From Rubrolithibacter danxiaensis (GTDB lineage Bacteria > Bacteroidota > Bacteroidia > Sphingobacteriales > Sphingobacteriaceae): 64,000 bases of DNA. The DNA lies in assembly GCF_047272945.1 (NCBI RefSeq), contig NZ_JBKOPS010000009.1, positions 114,774 to 178,773 of the forward strand, given 5' to 3'. The notes under the pieces were generated by a model, which saw only the letters and a program-made list of their open reading frames with translations, did not search any database and was not told the origin of the DNA. Shown here one piece after another: positions 44,212-53,752 of the stretch (position 1 is its first letter; the number at the start of each line of letters is the position of its first letter). A program made the position numbers and the translations under genes.

Positions 44212-45798
44212 ATGCGGTCTGTTAATTTCCTTGTTATTGGTTCCGGAATTGCCGGTTTAAGTTTTGCCCTTAAGGCTGCAAAACATGGTAAGGTTCTGAT
44301 AGTTACAAAGGCGAATGAAGATGAATCGAACACTAAGTATGCACAGGGTGGAGTCGCGGTAGTTGTGGATAAAGGTGATTCTTTCGACAAACATATTCAG
44401 GATACTCTTATTGCCGGTGACGGTTTATGTGATAAAAAGGTAGTAGAAATAGTTGTGAAGGAAGGTCCTGATCGCATACAAGAGATAATTGATTACGGAA
44501 CTAACTTTGATAAAACGAATTATGGGATGTACGACCTTGCAAAAGAGGGCGGGCATTCAGAGCATAGGGTACTTCATTATAAGGATATTACCGGGTTTGA
44601 AATTGAAAGAGCACTTTTAGAGCAGGTTCATAACAATCCGAATATTGAAATTCTTACACATTATTTTGCCATTGAACTTATTACACAGCATCATTTGGGT
44701 GAATTTGTTGATAAGAAATCTGATAATATCCGTTGCTATGGTATTTATGCATTAAATACACGCACAAATGTCGTTGAAAAGATTCTTGCAAATGTAACTG
44801 TTATGGCTTCAGGCGGTGCCGGACATATTTACTCAAATACTACGAATCCTGTTATAGCTACAGGTGATGGTATTGCAATGGTTTATCGCGCTAAAGGGAA
44901 GGTGAGGAATATGGAATTTATACAGTTTCATCCTACGGCTTTATACAATCCGGGAGAATATCCATCCTTCTTAATATCAGAGGCTGTCAGAGGATTTGGA
45001 GGTGTTTTGAGGAACAGCAAGGGAGAAGAATTCATGCATTTATATGATGAACGTAAGTCGTTAGCTCCAAGAGATATTGTGGCAAGGGCGATAGATTCGG
45101 AAATGAAAAAATCGGGAGATGATTTTGTATATCTCGATATCCGGCATCGTAGCAAAGATGAAATATTGATTCATTTTCCTAATATTTACGCTAAATGTTT
45201 AAGTATCGGAATTGATATGACAAAGGATATGATTCCTGTTACACCGGCTTGCCATTATATGTGTGGTGGAATTATGGTTGATGAAAATGGACGGTCGTCA
45301 ATTCAACGTTTATATGCCTGCGGTGAATGTTCTTCTACCGGCTTGCATGGGGCCAATCGGCTTGCGTCAAATTCATTACTCGAAGCTACTGTTTTTGCGC
45401 ATCGTATTTATGTAGATGCGGTTGAAAATTATCAAAAGAACACCATTCCTGATACAATTCCTGAATGGGATGAAACAAATACTCGTTTATCTGATGAAGA
45501 TATTCTTGTCACTCATAATCTTCGCGAAACCCAAAAAATTATGAGTGATTACGTTGGTATTGTCCGTTCAGATTTCAGATTAGAAAGGGCCTTACGACGT
45601 TTGGGATTGTTGTACGATGAAACTGAAAGCTTTTATAAACGCACAAAATTGTCCATTAAACTATGTGAATTGAGGAATGTTATTCAAACGGCTTATATAG
45701 TAATAAAAGCTGCTATGTTAAGAAAAGAAAGCAGAGGCTTACATTATACTACTGACTATCCTGAACATCAGCCTAATCCTATTGATACAATTTTTTAA
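44212..45798 (+). CDS. nadB: L-aspartate oxidase
   Basis: Flavoenzyme that oxidises L-aspartate to iminoaspartate, the substrate of NadA. FAD-binding VIGSGIAGLSFALKA at the N-terminus, the KYAQGGVAVV segment near 42-51, GHSEHRVLHYKD (active-site region), QFHPTALY and GLHGANRLASNSLLEA. 528 residues, normal for NadB. It is followed after 10 nt by the gamma-carbonic anhydrase gene. Confidence 0.95.
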   Translation: MRSVNFLVIGSGIAGLSFALKAAKHGKVLIVTKANEDESNTKYAQGGVAVVVDKGDSFDKHIQDTLIAGDGLCDKKVVEIVVKEGPDRIQEIIDYGTNFDKTNYGMYDLAKEGGHSEHRVLHYKDITGFEIERALLEQVHNNPNIEILTHYFAIELITQHHLGEFVDKKSDNIRCYGIYALNTRTNVVEKILANVTVMASGGAGHIYSNTTNPVIATGDGIAMVYRAKGKVRNMEFIQFHPTALYNPGEYPSFLISEAVRGFGGVLRNSKGEEFMHLYDERKSLAPRDIVARAIDSEMKKSGDDFVYLDIRHRSKDEILIHFPNIYAKCLSIGIDMTKDMIPVTPACHYMCGGIMVDENGRSSIQRLYACGECSSTGLHGANRLASNSLLEATVFAHRIYVDAVENYQKNTIPDTIPEWDETNTRLSDEDILVTHNLRETQKIMSDYVGIVRSDFRLERALRRLGLLYDETESFYKRTKLSIKLCELRNVIQTAYIVIKAAMLRKESRGLHYTTDYPEHQPNPIDTIF

Positions 45799-45808
45799 AA
45801 TCTAAATT

Positions 45809-46324
45809 ATGGCTCTTATCTTACCTGTTAAAGATAAATCTCCTGTATGGGGACAGGATTGTTTTATTGCGGAGAATTCAACAATTGTAGGGGATGTTAA
45901 AATGGGGAGTAATTGCTCGGTATGGTTTAATGCTGTAATACGAGGTGATGTAAACAGTATTTCTATTGGAAATAATGTTAATATACAGGACGGTGCTGTT
46001 ATTCATTGCACTTATTTAAAAGCAGCTACCACTATAGGAAATAATGTTTCTGTAGGGCATAAAGCCCTGGTACATGGTTGTACATTAAAAGACAATGTTT
46101 TAGTAGGTATGGGTGCGATTGTAATGGATCATGCCGTTGTAGAATCCTTTACAATTATTGCTGCAGGTGCAATTGTATTGGAAAATACTGTTTGTGAGTC
46201 CGGTTTTATTTATGCCGGTATACCGGCAAAAAAAATAAAACCCATTTCCAATGAACAACGCGAAATGTTAAGTCAGCTTCCCTTAAATTATATTATGTAT
46301 TCTAATTGGTTTCAGCAGGGTTAG
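45809..46324 (+). CDS. Gamma-carbonic anhydrase family protein
   Basis: 171-residue left-handed beta-helix with hexapeptide repeats. Candidate zinc His residues lie in GAVIHCTY, VGHKALVHGC and the WFNAVIRGDVNSI region. YrdA/PaaY-like proteins of this kind are often zinc enzymes with weak or no carbonic anhydrase activity. Likely cotranscribed with nadB. Its 3' end overlaps the convergent lipoprotein gene by 23 nt. Confidence 0.88.
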   Translation: MALILPVKDKSPVWGQDCFIAENSTIVGDVKMGSNCSVWFNAVIRGDVNSISIGNNVNIQDGAVIHCTYLKAATTIGNNVSVGHKALVHGCTLKDNVLVGMGAIVMDHAVVESFTIIAAGAIVLENTVCESGFIYAGIPAKKIKPISNEQREMLSQLPLNYIMYSNWFQQG

Positions 46325-47933
46325 GAATCGTTATTTTTTCTTCGAGATCCCAGTTTGCTCTCAGGGTTATTTCTTTATCGTAATTCCACACTTTTTCTGG
46401 CTGGATTCGCTGTTTAACATTTCCAGTATCCCATTTTCCATTCTTATTTTCATCATATAATATCCGTATTCTGAACGTTCCAACCTGGAAGCCCAGGTAA
46501 TTTATTTTTCCATCCGAATCCAAGCTATCAGTTCTTATAACTTCATTGTTTTCATTTAATAGCTGAACTATGTAATTCTTATCTTTTTCAGGAACTTTTA
46601 TATCTAGAGTCAGATTTCCATAATTTTCTTCACTGTTCAGTGTAAATGTTTTGCTGTAGATTTTATTTTTAGCGCCTGTAGATTTGTTAAAGAAGGCATT
46701 TTCAGCAAGATCTATTTTATAGGATTTATTCTGTTTCCAGGGATAACGTATATAATATTTACGGGTAGAAGTGCTGTCTTTTATTACCTGTGCCCTTTTT
46801 GGTATGGAGTCTTCTGATAATTTTATCTTTGATCCGTCGAAACCGCTAACAGGGCCGGAAAATGTTAGATGTAGGTCTGTCTTGGGCTTCAATCCTCCTG
46901 AACTGATGTTATCTGTGATCGTATAGGTACGGTTATAAGTATCTTTTTTTCCTCGTCGCAATACAATAGTATCTAAGCTTTTTGTAGCGCTTTGTATAGA
47001 AACTTTCAGTGAATCAAAATTCATTTCAGGCAGCCAAAGCATTGCTGAATCATTTTTTGAACTGAATTCAACATTTTTTGAAGTATTTAAATTTGCAGGC
47101 TCAATAATGGAAAGGGAAGGGTCAGGAATACTTTTATTAAATGTTATCAGTATCCTTCCGTCATTTTCTATTTTTCTGTCTAGGATGCGCAAGGCAGCAG
47201 GTTCTTCCTTAAATACTTCCATATCTATTTCAGAAAGATCTTTGCTTAAAAGAATTGTATCTTTTCTGAAGCCTATAAATTCATTTGTAGAATTATAAAT
47301 ACGATCTCCACCTTCTTCCTTTAGTGCATATATGAAGTATTTATCAGACCGAAGGTTTTTTAGTTTATAATTTCCTGAAGAATCTGTTGTAGTATAAATG
47401 GGCGCTTTCTTTTTACCAAAGATTGTATCCTGCTCTACAGGAATAATGAACACCGTTGCGTCAAGCTCAGGTTCTTTTGTTAAGGCGTTAGTTATAGTCC
47501 CTGATATGCTTAACGAATCAATAATATTTCCGGTTGAAAAAACGTAGCTATAATTTTTAAGAATATTTCCTTCATTATAATCAACTATCCCGTTTCCAAA
47601 ATTAATAGTGTATGTAGTATTTTTTAATAATGTATCCTGGAATTTTATTGTAAGCACACTCTTTTTAGCTTTATAAATTGGTAGTCGTTCCGTTTCAGGA
47701 GAAATGCTTATTTCTTTGAATTCGTTGGATAGTTTAATAAATTCATTAAACTGGATTTGGATCTGTTTTGCTGAAAAATTCCTGCTAAGATTTTTTGGTG
47801 TTTCTTTAACAACTTTTGGCGGTTCTTTATCTTTTGGTCCACCCGTAGGCTGCTGAATGCTTGCACAGGCGCTGATGAATAGAATTACTATTAAAAAAAG
47901 AGTCTTAAAATTCACTTTTGAAAAATTGGCCAT
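46302..47933 (-). CDS. Ig-like (Big_5) domain lipoprotein
   Basis: 543 residues with a lipoprotein signal (LFISACAS, Cys23) followed by a QPTGGPKDKEPPKVVKETPK segment, typical of a Bacteroidota lipoprotein family with a Big_5 (Ig-like) domain (about 35-135: FSAKQIQIQFNEFIKL, LKNTTYTINFGNGIVDYNEG). A carboxypeptidase-regulatory-like domain follows. Probably an outer-membrane-associated protein; function unknown. Confidence 0.78.
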   Translation of the reverse strand: MANFSKVNFKTLFLIVILFISACASIQQPTGGPKDKEPPKVVKETPKNLSRNFSAKQIQIQFNEFIKLSNEFKEISISPETERLPIYKAKKSVLTIKFQDTLLKNTTYTINFGNGIVDYNEGNILKNYSYVFSTGNIIDSLSISGTITNALTKEPELDATVFIIPVEQDTIFGKKKAPIYTTTDSSGNYKLKNLRSDKYFIYALKEEGGDRIYNSTNEFIGFRKDTILLSKDLSEIDMEVFKEEPAALRILDRKIENDGRILITFNKSIPDPSLSIIEPANLNTSKNVEFSSKNDSAMLWLPEMNFDSLKVSIQSATKSLDTIVLRRGKKDTYNRTYTITDNISSGGLKPKTDLHLTFSGPVSGFDGSKIKLSEDSIPKRAQVIKDSTSTRKYYIRYPWKQNKSYKIDLAENAFFNKSTGAKNKIYSKTFTLNSEENYGNLTLDIKVPEKDKNYIVQLLNENNEVIRTDSLDSDGKINYLGFQVGTFRIRILYDENKNGKWDTGNVKQRIQPEKVWNYDKEITLRANWDLEEKITIPNPAETN

Positions 47934-48054
47934 TTATAAGCTATTAGAGAGATTGTTTTTTATTTTGATATTATGAATCAAAAAATATAAGATGTCCTTT
48001 TATATCGCTTTATTTCTATTGTTCATAATATTCTGTAAATCAGTTTATTATCGA

Positions 48055-49917
48055 TTATTTGTTAACATGGACCATAATTACTGAAATATCGGAGGGAGAA
48101 ACGCCGGAAATTCTTGATGCCTGTCCCAATGTTCTCGGTTTTATTTTCATCAATTTTTCTCTGGCTTCTTTTGATAGCGAAACTAAAGTCTGGTAATTAA
48201 AGTCTGGATTTATTTCGTGATCCTCCATTCTTTTCATTTTAGTTACAATTTCCAACTCCTTTTCAAAATAGCTTTCATACTTTACTTTTATTTCAGCTTC
48301 TTCGATAGCTTCTTTGTTATAGTTTGTAAGAAAGCTATCTAACTTTTTATTTACCTTTCTTAGATTTTCAAAATTGATCTGAGGCCTTGAGAGTAATTGT
48401 TGAAGTTTTATATTTTGGCTAAGAGGAGAAGTTCCCTGTTCTTCAAGCCATGAATTTATTTTAGATGCTTGTATTGATTCTGATTTTAGGAATTTTACAA
48501 TTTCATCTGAATCTGTAATTTTCCTGTTTACTTTTTCTAATCGCTCTTCAGATATAAGACCAAGTTTGTAACCAATAGGAGATAAGCGAATATCTGCATT
48601 ATCCTGTCTCAGAAGTAAACGATGTTCAGCTCTTGATGTGAACATTCGATATGGTTCTTCTGTTCCTTTGGTTACCAGATCGTCAATCAATACACCTATG
48701 TATGATTCTGATCTCTTCATGATCAATTCATGTTTTTGTGTTATTTTCTGATGAGCATTTATCCCTGCGATGAATCCCTGACTTGCTGCTTCTTCATAGC
48801 CTGTTGTTCCGTTTATCTGCCCGGCAAAAAATAAATTTGAAACTAGTTTTGTTTCAAGTGTAAGATTTAATTGTGTAGGAGGGAAGTAGTCGTATTCAAT
48901 GGCGTAACCAGGACGGAACATTTTTGCATTTTCAAATCCCGGGATTTGAGTTAATGCTTTGTACTGCACATCTTCGGGAAGAGAGGTAGAAAAACCGTTA
49001 ACATAAATTTCAATAGTATTTAAACCCTCCGGTTCAACAAATATCTGGTGACGCTCACGTTCGGCAAAGCGATTAATTTTATCTTCAATGGAAGGGCAAT
49101 ATCTCGGGCCAAGTCCTTTTATCCTCCCAGTGAACATAGGAGATTTTTCGAATCCTTCCTTCAATGTTTCATGTACATTGTGGTTTGTGTAAGTTATCCA
49201 GCAGCAACGTTGTTCTTTGGGTAAATCTACATTAGTAAAGGAAAATCTGCCTCGCTCTTCATCTCCCCATTGTTCTTCCATTTTACTATAATCCAGGCTT
49301 CTTCCATCTATTCTTGGTGGTGTTCCTGTTTTCATTCTCCCGGATTCAAAGCCCAGTTCTACCAATTGTTCTGTTAATCCTGTTGCTGCTTTTTCTCCTG
49401 TTCTTCCCCCTCCAAATCTTTTTTCTCCGATATGTATTATGCCATTCAAAAAAGTTCCATTAGTTAATACGACTGCTTTGGATTTAATTTCTATTCCTAA
49501 CGACGTTCTAACACCTGCGGCAGTATTTCCTTTTACAAGTACAGCCTGAACCGTATCCTGCCAGAAGTCAACATTTGGAGTTCTTTCAAGCATTAAACGC
49601 CATTCCTCTGCAAATCGCATTCTGTCATTTTGAGTACGGGGACTCCACATTGCAGGGCCTTTTGACTTATTCAACATTCTGAATTGTATCGTGCTTTTAT
49701 CCGAAACAATTCCTGAATATCCGCCCATTGCATCAATTTCCCTAACAATCTGACCTTTTGCCACACCTCCCATAGCCGGATTACAGCTCATCTGAGCAAT
49801 AGTTGCCATATTCATAGTTATTAAAAGCACGGAAGATCCTAAATTCGCTGCGGCTGCGGCTGCTTCACATCCGGCATGTCCGGCACCTACTACAATTACG
49901 TCGTATTCTTTAAACAT
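48055..49917 (-). CDS. mnmG: tRNA uridine-5-carboxymethylaminomethyl modification enzyme MnmG
   Basis: FAD-dependent partner of MnmE in making (c)mnm5U34 in tRNA. Starts at 49917 (MFKEYDVIVVGAGHAGCEAA), giving 620 residues with the FAD-binding GAGHAGCE; MSCNPAMGGVAKGQIVRE and the GTPPRIDGRSLDYSK segment follow. A start further upstream would read MFHVEQ through a parS-like site and is almost certainly not used. The gene is flanked on its 5' side by two parS-like sites. Confidence 0.95.
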   Translation of the reverse strand: MFKEYDVIVVGAGHAGCEAAAAAANLGSSVLLITMNMATIAQMSCNPAMGGVAKGQIVREIDAMGGYSGIVSDKSTIQFRMLNKSKGPAMWSPRTQNDRMRFAEEWRLMLERTPNVDFWQDTVQAVLVKGNTAAGVRTSLGIEIKSKAVVLTNGTFLNGIIHIGEKRFGGGRTGEKAATGLTEQLVELGFESGRMKTGTPPRIDGRSLDYSKMEEQWGDEERGRFSFTNVDLPKEQRCCWITYTNHNVHETLKEGFEKSPMFTGRIKGLGPRYCPSIEDKINRFAERERHQIFVEPEGLNTIEIYVNGFSTSLPEDVQYKALTQIPGFENAKMFRPGYAIEYDYFPPTQLNLTLETKLVSNLFFAGQINGTTGYEEAASQGFIAGINAHQKITQKHELIMKRSESYIGVLIDDLVTKGTEEPYRMFTSRAEHRLLLRQDNADIRLSPIGYKLGLISEERLEKVNRKITDSDEIVKFLKSESIQASKINSWLEEQGTSPLSQNIKLQQLLSRPQINFENLRKVNKKLDSFLTNYNKEAIEEAEIKVKYESYFEKELEIVTKMKRMEDHEINPDFNYQTLVSLSKEAREKLMKIKPRTLGQASRISGVSPSDISVIMVHVNK

Positions 49918-49926
49918 TTTCTTTTT

Positions 49927-49942
49927 TGTTCCACGTGGAACG
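49927..49942. promoter_or_regulatory. parS-like site 1
   Basis: TGTTCCACGTGGAACG, 15 of 16 bases of the palindrome TGTTCCACGTGGAACA. It differs by few bases from the known bacterial parS consensus TGTTTCACGTGAAACA. Lies 10 bp upstream of the mnmG ATG. Confidence 0.8.
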
Positions 49943-49963
49943 TTAGTATTTTCTAATAAAAAT

Positions 49964-49979
49964 TGTTCCACGTGGAACA
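49964..49979. promoter_or_regulatory. parS-like site 2
   Basis: TGTTCCACGTGGAACA, a perfect 16-bp palindrome, 37 bp centre-to-centre from site 1 and just 12 bp from the stop of the upstream ABC-F gene. The pair indicates a ParB-loading region, which in most bacteria lies near the replication origin. Confidence 0.85.
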
Positions 49980-49990
49980 ATTGGTGTTGT

Positions 49991-51865
49991 TTACCCTTCT
50001 TTTAATTCTACAAGTTCAATCCAGCGCAGTGTTTTATCATCCAGCTCAGTCTTTAGTTTTTCTAAATCCTGTGCTATGTTTAACAATTTATCTACATCTG
50101 TGATTCCTGAATTTAACTCTTCTGAAAGTTCTGTTATCTTATTTTCCAGTTCTGGTATGGATGTGTCTAATAATTCAAATTCCTTTTGCTCTTTATAGCT
50201 TAGCTTCACCTTGTTTGAGGTGTTAGTTTGTGTTGCTTTTTTTACTGTTGAAAGCTCCTTTTCTTTCAAAGCAACAAGGGCGTCCTGCTTTTCAATGCGA
50301 TATTCAGTATAATTCCCTGAATAAATTCGAACCTTTTCGTTTCCTTCTAATATAAATAACTGTTCTGTTAATTTATCTATCAGATAACGATCGTGAGAGA
50401 CAAGTAATAATACTCCCTTATAGTTCTCAAGAAAGTCTTCCAGTACGTTTAATGTGTCAATATCCAGGTCATTGGTAGGCTCATCTAAAATCAAAAAATT
50501 TGGATTTGCCATCAATACACGCATTAACTGCAATCTTTTCCTTTCGCCTCCACTCAGTTTGTTTACGGGGGAATACTGCCTTGAAGGCGGGAACAAGAAT
50601 TGAGTTAATAATTGCGATGCTGATATACTCTTTCCAGTAGCCATAGGAATATATTCAGCAACGTTCTTTACAACATCTATTACTCTTTCATCTGGTTTTA
50701 TCTCTAATCCTGATTGCTGATAGTATCCAAAAACAGTGGTTTCGCCTATGATAATTTCACCGCTATCCGGAGTGCTTTTTCCAGTAATTAAATTTAATAA
50801 GGTGGTTTTTCCAGTTCCATTTCTTCCGGCTATTCCTATTTTGTCGCCTTTTTTAAATGCATAGCTGAAATCTTTAATCAAAGTTTTATTATTAAAGCTT
50901 TTAGAAACCTGCCTAAGTTCTAAAATTTTATTTCCTTGTCTGGCTGTAGTAATGCTTAGTTCAAGTTTTTCGCTATGCCCTTTTCCTTTTGTTTTCTCTT
51001 CCAATTCATAGAAAGCATTAATTCTCGACCTTGATTTTGTGGTTCTGGCTTGGGGCTGCCGACGCATCCATTCTAATTCTTTTCTTAACAAGTTGGTATT
51101 CTTTTGTAGCTCGCTTGCCTGCTGCTCTTCCCTCTCTGCTTTTTTCTCCAGATAATAGCTGTAATTTCCTTTATGGAAGTATAATTTTTTGTCTTGCAAT
51201 TCCAAAATCTGGTTACAAACTGCATCCAGGAAATACCTGTCGTGTGTAACCATTAAAACCGTCTTATTGCCATTCGTTAAAAAGCTTTCTAACCATTCTA
51301 TCATTTCAATATCCAAATGATTAGTAGGCTCATCCAGTATATAAATATCAGGGGTATCTATTAATAATTTCGCGAGAGCCAAGCGTTTCTTTTGTCCGCC
51401 CGAAAGAGTATTGATTTTAAGTTCGGGATTATTAATAGATAACCTTCCCAGAATTGTTTTTATTTCATATTCATATTCCCAGGCGTTCAATTCGCTAATT
51501 TCATTCGTCAATTTTTCAAGCAGATCCTGATCGGGGTTTTCGTTGGATAATAATTCTTCGTATTGCCTTATTAGAAGCTGTTGTTTATTGTCCATACTAT
51601 ATATAAAATCGGCAATCGTTTCCTGATCTTTAAAATCAGGATCCTGGTCCAGATATCCTATTTTTAAATCACGTTCAGTTACAACTTTCCCTTCCTGTGG
51701 AATTATCTTTCCTGCAAGTATTTTCAAAAAAGTAGATTTACCTGCACCATTATGTCCAACTAAAGCTAATTTCTGGCCTTTGACTATTCCAAAAGTAAGG
51801 TTTTTAAAAAGCCAGCTGTCATTAAAGGAATGGGCTACCTGCTCTGTAGAAAGAATACTGCTCAT
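49991..51865 (-). CDS. ABC-F family ATP-binding protein
   Basis: 624 residues with two ABC domains and no membrane part. Walker A motifs GHNGAGKST and GRNGTGKTT; signatures LSGGQKKRLALA and LSGGERKRLQLM; each followed by a LDEPTNxLD-type Walker B. The C-terminal coiled coil (about 540-624) resembles Uup. ABC-F proteins act at the ribosome or on DNA structures. The stop-start overlap (ATGA) with the upstream oxidoreductase gene implies coupling. Confidence 0.9.
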   Translation of the reverse strand: MSSILSTEQVAHSFNDSWLFKNLTFGIVKGQKLALVGHNGAGKSTFLKILAGKIIPQEGKVVTERDLKIGYLDQDPDFKDQETIADFIYSMDNKQQLLIRQYEELLSNENPDQDLLEKLTNEISELNAWEYEYEIKTILGRLSINNPELKINTLSGGQKKRLALAKLLIDTPDIYILDEPTNHLDIEMIEWLESFLTNGNKTVLMVTHDRYFLDAVCNQILELQDKKLYFHKGNYSYYLEKKAEREEQQASELQKNTNLLRKELEWMRRQPQARTTKSRSRINAFYELEEKTKGKGHSEKLELSITTARQGNKILELRQVSKSFNNKTLIKDFSYAFKKGDKIGIAGRNGTGKTTLLNLITGKSTPDSGEIIIGETTVFGYYQQSGLEIKPDERVIDVVKNVAEYIPMATGKSISASQLLTQFLFPPSRQYSPVNKLSGGERKRLQLMRVLMANPNFLILDEPTNDLDIDTLNVLEDFLENYKGVLLLVSHDRYLIDKLTEQLFILEGNEKVRIYSGNYTEYRIEKQDALVALKEKELSTVKKATQTNTSNKVKLSYKEQKEFELLDTSIPELENKITELSEELNSGITDVDKLLNIAQDLEKLKTELDDKTLRWIELVELKEG

Positions 51866-52518
51866 GCTAATTGTCGAATTTGATCTGAATTATATATATG
51901 AATTCCCTTGAGTTTTTTAACCGATTGATTTACCATTGCAGAAGCAACTTTAGCGGCACTGATACTTCTGTATTTTTTTAAAGGACCAGCTAAAAAAGGA
52001 TTCAGGATTTTCATAAATCCTATTGTAAATTTTTCAAACTGTCTTTTTTCTTTTCTTTTACCTGTTAATTGCGAGGGGCGATAAATATGAACGCTCTGCA
52101 AACCAGTTTGTTGTATAGCTATTTCCACTTCACCCTTCATCTTTAAATATGAGCTTACCGAATCCGGATTAGCTCCAAGCGAACTTACCAAATGATACTG
52201 ATCAAATCTCTGCGTTTTGGCAATTTCTGCTAAAGATAAAGGGTAATAATAATCTACTTTCCTATAATCTTTAAGATTAGGGGTTTTACGGGCAGTAGAA
52301 CCCAGACAACAAAAAAGAATATCGCCACTAATTTGGGAAGTATATGTTTCAAGTGAATCAAATGAAACTATAATCTGTTTAAGTTTAGGATGTGAATAGG
52401 ACAGCGGCGTTCTTACCAAAGCAAGAATTTCAGAAAATTCCTCTCTGTGTAAAAGGCAGTTTATTAACTCACTGCCAATTAGTCCGCTTCCTCCTGCTAT
52501 AACGGCTTTTAATGCCAT
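51862..52518 (-). CDS. NAD(P)-binding oxidoreductase, HTATIP2-like
   Basis: Atypical SDR with a Rossmann motif GGSGLIGSEL at about 9-18 and a YxxxK-like catalytic region around the HLVSSLGANPDSVSSYLKMK segment. The start at 52518 (MALKAVIAGGSG) is preferred; a longer reading would run into the divergent pirin gene. 218 residues. Similar proteins act on undefined substrates. Overlaps the ABC-F start by 4 nt. Confidence 0.82.
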   Translation of the reverse strand: MALKAVIAGGSGLIGSELINCLLHREEFSEILALVRTPLSYSHPKLKQIIVSFDSLETYTSQISGDILFCCLGSTARKTPNLKDYRKVDYYYPLSLAEIAKTQRFDQYHLVSSLGANPDSVSSYLKMKGEVEIAIQQTGLQSVHIYRPSQLTGKRKEKRQFEKFTIGFMKILNPFLAGPLKKYRSISAAKVASAMVNQSVKKLKGIHIYNSDQIRQLA

Positions 52519-52598
52519 ATTTTTCACTATAATGTGCAAAAATAGTAATAAGATTTCTTGGAATACCTTTTGTGTGTTTAAACATATAATTTTATGAT

Positions 52599-53309
52599 AT
52601 GAAAAAGATATTATATCCTGCCCTTCAAAGAGGATTTCAGAACCATGGCTGGTTAAAGGCAGCACATAGTTTCAGTTTTGCAAATTATTACGATCCGAAA
52701 AAAATGCATTTTGGGTTATTAAGGGTTTTAAATGATGATATCGTGGCTCCTGGACGAGGTTTCGGTGCGCATGGACATGACAATATGGAAATTGTTACTA
52801 TTCCTTTAAAAGGCTCCTTAGCGCATAAAGACAGTTTGGGTTCGGAAGGGGTTATAAGACCGGGAGAAATACAAATTATGTCTGCAGGCTCTGGAATACA
52901 ACATTCTGAATTTAATGCATCTGCAACGGAAGAGGTAAATTTATTACAGATCTGGGTTTTCCCTAAAGAGAGAAATATAAAACCGAGGTACGACCAGAAG
53001 AAATTTGATGAAAAAAGCTTCCAAAATACCTTCTTTACAGTTGTTTCGCCTGTTAAGGATACTGAAGCTATGTGGATAAACCAGGATGCGTATTTTTCCT
53101 TAGGTAATTTTGCAGAAGATAGCTTGCAGAATTATACACTAAAAAATCCGGGTAATGGCGCCTTTGTTTTTATTATTGAAGGTAATGCACTTATTGATGG
53201 AGAACGTTTGAGCAAAAGGGATGCAGCCGGAATTTATGATACAGAATCATTTGAAATAAATGCAGAACGGGGTGCTAAAATATTAATTATTGAAATTCCA
53301 ATGGATTAG
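52599..53309 (+). CDS. Pirin family protein (quercetinase-like cupin)
   Basis: 236-residue bicupin. The first cupin keeps metal ligands in FGAHGHDNMEIVTIPLKG and a Glu/His pair (GIQHSEFNAS); the second is degenerate. Matches the YhhW/pirin group, in which some members oxidise quercetin and others are regulators. Cytoplasmic. It is divergent from the oxidoreductase gene with an 80-nt spacer. Confidence 0.88.
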   Translation: MKKILYPALQRGFQNHGWLKAAHSFSFANYYDPKKMHFGLLRVLNDDIVAPGRGFGAHGHDNMEIVTIPLKGSLAHKDSLGSEGVIRPGEIQIMSAGSGIQHSEFNASATEEVNLLQIWVFPKERNIKPRYDQKKFDEKSFQNTFFTVVSPVKDTEAMWINQDAYFSLGNFAEDSLQNYTLKNPGNGAFVFIIEGNALIDGERLSKRDAAGIYDTESFEINAERGAKILIIEIPMD

Positions 53310-53320
53310 AAAGAGAGAGT

Positions 53321-53752
53321 TTAGAAATTACGCTTACTGAGGTAGTAATTTTCCTTTTCTGTCATCAGGGATTTATCTTCTTTGCTTTTATCCTTATAAC
53401 CCAGAAGGTGTAAGGTTCCGTGTATCATTACACGATGCAGTTCATCGCGTTCGGGGACAGTAAATTTTTTGCTGTTCTCCTTTACGCGGTCAATGCTGAT
53501 AAAGATATCACCGGTAGTTTCATCTGGCGACTCACTATTATCAAAAGTGATGATATCAGTGAACGTGTTATGTTTAAGGTATTGCTGATTTATTAATAAA
53601 AGGTAATTGTCACTGCAAAAGACAAAGTTCAGCTCTTTTAACTTTTTGCCTTCTTCTTCAAACGCAGTAGTAATCCATTTTCGCAGTAGAGCTTTTTGTT
53701 TCAGGGAGTATGATATTTCTTCTGAAAAAAAATGAATACGTGCCGAACTCAT
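53321..53752 (-). CDS. ybeY: rRNA maturation endoribonuclease YbeY
   Basis: 143 residues with the zinc motif region HGTLHLLGYKD (111-121). His111 and His115 are present but the third canonical His (HGxxHxxGxxH) is Asp121 here, a substitution I believe is common in Bacteroidota. YbeY processes 16S rRNA 3' ends and contributes to ribosome quality control. Its start overlaps the RsbW-like stop by one base (TAATG). Confidence 0.9.
   Translation of the reverse strand: MSSARIHFFSEEISYSLKQKALLRKWITTAFEEEGKKLKELNFVFCSDNYLLLINQQYLKHNTFTDIITFDNSESPDETTGDIFISIDRVKENSKKFTVPERDELHRVMIHGTLHLLGYKDKSKEDKSLMTEKENYYLSKRNF

Noticed and set aside
49918..49980. Longer start for mnmG (MFHVEQ... 21 extra residues)
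   Set aside because: The extra codons run through two parS-like palindromes; MFHVEQ is simply the translation of one, and the standard MnmG start is MFKEYDVIVVGAG.
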